From assembly GCF_003854275.1 (NCBI RefSeq), contig NZ_QTQP01000035.1, forward strand, positions 17,753 through 81,752: a stretch of 64,000 nucleotides of DNA, written 5' to 3'. Below the pieces are notes generated by a model. That model did not search any database. It was not told the origin of the DNA and worked only from the letters and a program-made list of their open reading frames with translations. The translations under genes were made by a program, and so were the position numbers. Origin of the DNA: Burkholderia sp. Bp8963 (lineage in GTDB: Bacteria > Pseudomonadota > Gammaproteobacteria > Burkholderiales > Burkholderiaceae). Shown in pieces: positions 62,401 to 64,000 of the stretch; position 1 is the first letter of the stretch, and every line of letters starts with the position of its first letter.

Positions 62401-63090
62401 TCAGTATTCCTGGTTCGCGTCCGCGTTCCAGTGATAGAGCGTGCGGGCCGACGCGATGCGCTTGAACGTGTGCGGATCGTGATCCAGTCCGGCCGCGTCG
62501 AGCAGCGCCGCGACGGCGCTCACGTCGGCGCCGGTCATCGGCTCGAACCGCGCATCCGCACCGAGCGACTTCACGTCGCCCTTCACGTAGAGCACCGCCT
62601 CATACAGCGAATCGCCGAGTGCATCGCCCGCGTCGCCGCAGATCACCATCCGGCCGGCCTGCGCCATGAACGCGGAAAAACTGCCGACCGAGCCGCCGAC
62701 CACGATGTCGCCGCCCTTCAGCGAAATCCCGCAACGCAGCCCCGCATCGCCGTCGATCACGAGCAGCCCGCCGTGCGCGGACGCGCCCGCGCCGTTCGAC
62801 GCGAAGCCCTTCACGTGTACCTTGCCGCTCATCATGTTTTCCGCGACGCCCGTCCCGGCGCTGCCCTCGATGACGATCGTCGCGTGCTGATTCATGCCGC
62901 CGGCGTAGTAACCGGCGTGGCCATCGATCGTGACCGTTACGTCGGCATCGATGCCGACCGCGATGTTGTGCGCCCCGTTCGGCGACGTCACGACGATCTG
63001 CAGGCCGTCGAGCGTGTCGGCGCTGCCGTGCAGGTACTGGTTGACCTCCCTGACGGTCGTGCGCTCAAGGTCGAATGTCACGCGTTCCAT
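62401..63090 (-). CDS. GXGXG-domain glutamate synthase-like subunit (GlxC/MgsB type)
   Basis: 229 aa built of repeated beta-helix GXGXG motifs: DGHAGYYAGGMNQHATIVIE, GSAGTGVAENMMSGKVHVKG, GGLLVIDGDAGLRCGISLKG. In full-length GltB this domain is the C-terminal scaffold. Start ATG 63090 lies 13 bases inside the end of the amidotransferase gene, so the two are coupled; it ends 25 bases before the FMN subunit gene. Confidence 0.86.
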   Translation of the reverse strand: MERVTFDLERTTVREVNQYLHGSADTLDGLQIVVTSPNGAHNIAVGIDADVTVTIDGHAGYYAGGMNQHATIVIEGSAGTGVAENMMSGKVHVKGFASNGAGASAHGGLLVIDGDAGLRCGISLKGGDIVVGGSVGSFSAFMAQAGRMVICGDAGDALGDSLYEAVLYVKGDVKSLGADARFEPMTGADVSAVAALLDAAGLDHDPHTFKRIASARTLYHWNADANQEY

Positions 63091-63986
63091 ACATACATCT
63101 CCTCGGGTGCGGGTTCGAATACCTTTGCATGCTTGATGTCGGGCAGATGCGCGAGCGAGCGGAACTCGGACGCGATCGCGACGTAGTCGTCGTTCTCCGC
63201 AACGACGGCGGGCTTGCATGCGAACGGGTCACGAATCAGCGCCAGCTCGGTCGGCGTGCCCATCAGGAACGTGTAGAAGCCGTCGAGCTCCTCGAAGCCC
63301 TTCTGCAGCGCGTCCGGCAGCGCGTCGCCTTCGCGCAGGCGCCATTCGAGGAAGCGGCACGCGGCCTCGGTGTCGTTGTCCGTGTCGAAGTGAATGCCCT
63401 TCGGTTCCAGCTTGCGGCGCACGCCGTACGGATTCGACAACGACCCGTTGTGGACGAGGCAGAAATCCTCGCCGGCCGTGAACGGGTGCGCGCGGTCCGG
63501 CGTGACCGCTGATTCGGTCGCCATCCGCGTATGGCCGACCAGATGCGAGCCCCGCAGGCCCGAGAACGCATAGCGATCGGCCACTTCGGCCGGCGCGCCG
63601 ATGTCCTTGTACAGGTCGATCGAGCGCCCCGCCGACAGCACGTAGACCCGCGGATAGTGTTCGTGCAGCCAGCGCCGGACCGTCTCGGCCTGGCTCTGCA
63701 CGGTCAGCACCGCATGATTGCGCTTCGCGTCAATGTGCGCCGTCACGTCCATCGACGCGTTGAGCCGGTCGGCCAGCGCCTCCCACGCGAAGTGCTCGCC
63801 TTCATCGGTGAAGCCTGAATACAGGCTCAGCTTGCGCTGGCTTGCATCGACCGACTTGCCGAACACCGCGAGCCCGGCCGAATCCGGGCCGCGCTCCGTC
63901 ATGCCGATCAGCATCGGCACCATCAGTTCGCCGAGCCGCTCGCGCAATGCCGGCGTCTTCACCAGCAAACCTACGATTCCGCACAT
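63078..63986 (-). CDS. Class II glutamine amidotransferase subunit (GlxB/MgsA type)
   Basis: 302 aa. Begins MCGIVGLLVK: Cys2 is the Ntn nucleophile and GMTERGPDSAGLAVF the glutamine-binding Arg region; SHLVGHTRMATESAVTPDRA, HPF and FCLVHNGSLSNPYGVR are typical of glutaminase domains. Supplies ammonia to the glutamate-synthase-like subunits. AAGGAG sits upstream of ATG 63986; the next upstream gene is outside the window. Confidence 0.88.
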   Translation of the reverse strand: MCGIVGLLVKTPALRERLGELMVPMLIGMTERGPDSAGLAVFGKSVDASQRKLSLYSGFTDEGEHFAWEALADRLNASMDVTAHIDAKRNHAVLTVQSQAETVRRWLHEHYPRVYVLSAGRSIDLYKDIGAPAEVADRYAFSGLRGSHLVGHTRMATESAVTPDRAHPFTAGEDFCLVHNGSLSNPYGVRRKLEPKGIHFDTDNDTEAACRFLEWRLREGDALPDALQKGFEELDGFYTFLMGTPTELALIRDPFACKPAVVAENDDYVAIASEFRSLAHLPDIKHAKVFEPAPEEMYVWNA

Positions 63987-64000
63987 GTTGCTTTCTCCTT

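Noticed and set aside
1..64000. rRNA or tRNA genes and riboswitches
   Set aside because: No recognisable conserved stem sequence was seen by eye in any intergenic region; a covariance-model search would be needed to exclude them fully.

Overview
The window is high-GC DNA with dense GC-rich coding, many ATGA-type overlaps and protein families typical of Burkholderia (probably a Burkholderia cepacia complex-like replicon). This assignment is inferred from base composition and protein style only; no rRNA or tRNA gene was seen. Nearly all functions below are family-level readings of the translated sequence.

Region 1 (1-13.8 kb, minus strand) is most of an extracellular contractile injection system (eCIS; Afp/PVC-like headless phage-tail device). 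In transcription order it encodes a DUF4255 tail-terminator/cap protein, an unrecognised 338-aa protein, one contractile sheath, two tube proteins, a DUF5908 small protein, a LysM tube/baseplate protein, a VgrG-like spike, a PAAR tip, a gp25-like wedge, a 1227-aa baseplate J protein and a second large baseplate protein that runs off the window at base 1. Tail fibre, tape measure, AAA ATPase and further payload genes are expected beyond the left edge. A strongly AT-rich intergenic segment with a plausible sigma-70 promoter separates it from a divergent phospholipase C/acid phosphatase-family gene without signal peptide (14.2-15.6 kb), and then from a membrane-bound alpha/beta hydrolase with a GxSxG-like serine motif. 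Both are candidate payloads or neighbours of the injection system.

Region 2 (15.6-27 kb) is a patchwork: an OpgC-like acyltransferase, a 1.8-kb stretch with transposon-end-like repeats and two remnants of a coiled-coil KfrA-like gene, and then an amino-acid island. The island has two tandem aspartoacylase/succinylglutamate desuccinylase-like genes, a periplasmic amino-acid-binding protein, a PLP aminotransferase and a YheO/DauR-type regulator. It is littered with broken genes: cupin, ornithine cyclodeaminase, threonine dehydratase, a second binding protein and an IS91-family transposase.

Region 3 (27.1-33.1 kb, plus strand) is a four-gene coupled operon: three SPFH/band-7 (HflK/HflC-like) membrane proteins, one with a histidine-rich N-terminus, and a P1B-type metal-transporting ATPase.

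Region 4 (33.2-52.9 kb) looks like an amine/peptide catabolic island: M20 amidohydrolase, aldehyde dehydrogenase, FAD amine oxidases, cupin, AraC regulator, a complete oligopeptide/opine-type ABC transporter, HAD dehalogenase, GNAT acetyltransferase, GhrA-like reductase, class III aminotransferase, Lrp regulator and a succinate-semialdehyde dehydrogenase-like enzyme. Three minus-strand operons here share an upstream module made of two direct repeats about 22-23 bp apart, suggesting one regulon.

Region 5 (53-64 kb) holds a third FAD amine oxidase with RidA, a divergent LysR regulator and a DSD1-like PLP enzyme, a molybdopterin-oxidoreductase fragment, and a minus-strand set: class II glutamine amidotransferase, GXGXG protein and FMN glutamate-synthase-like subunit (GlxBCD/MgsABC type), followed by an APC permease overlapped by a fused PP2C phosphatase-Ser/Thr kinase.
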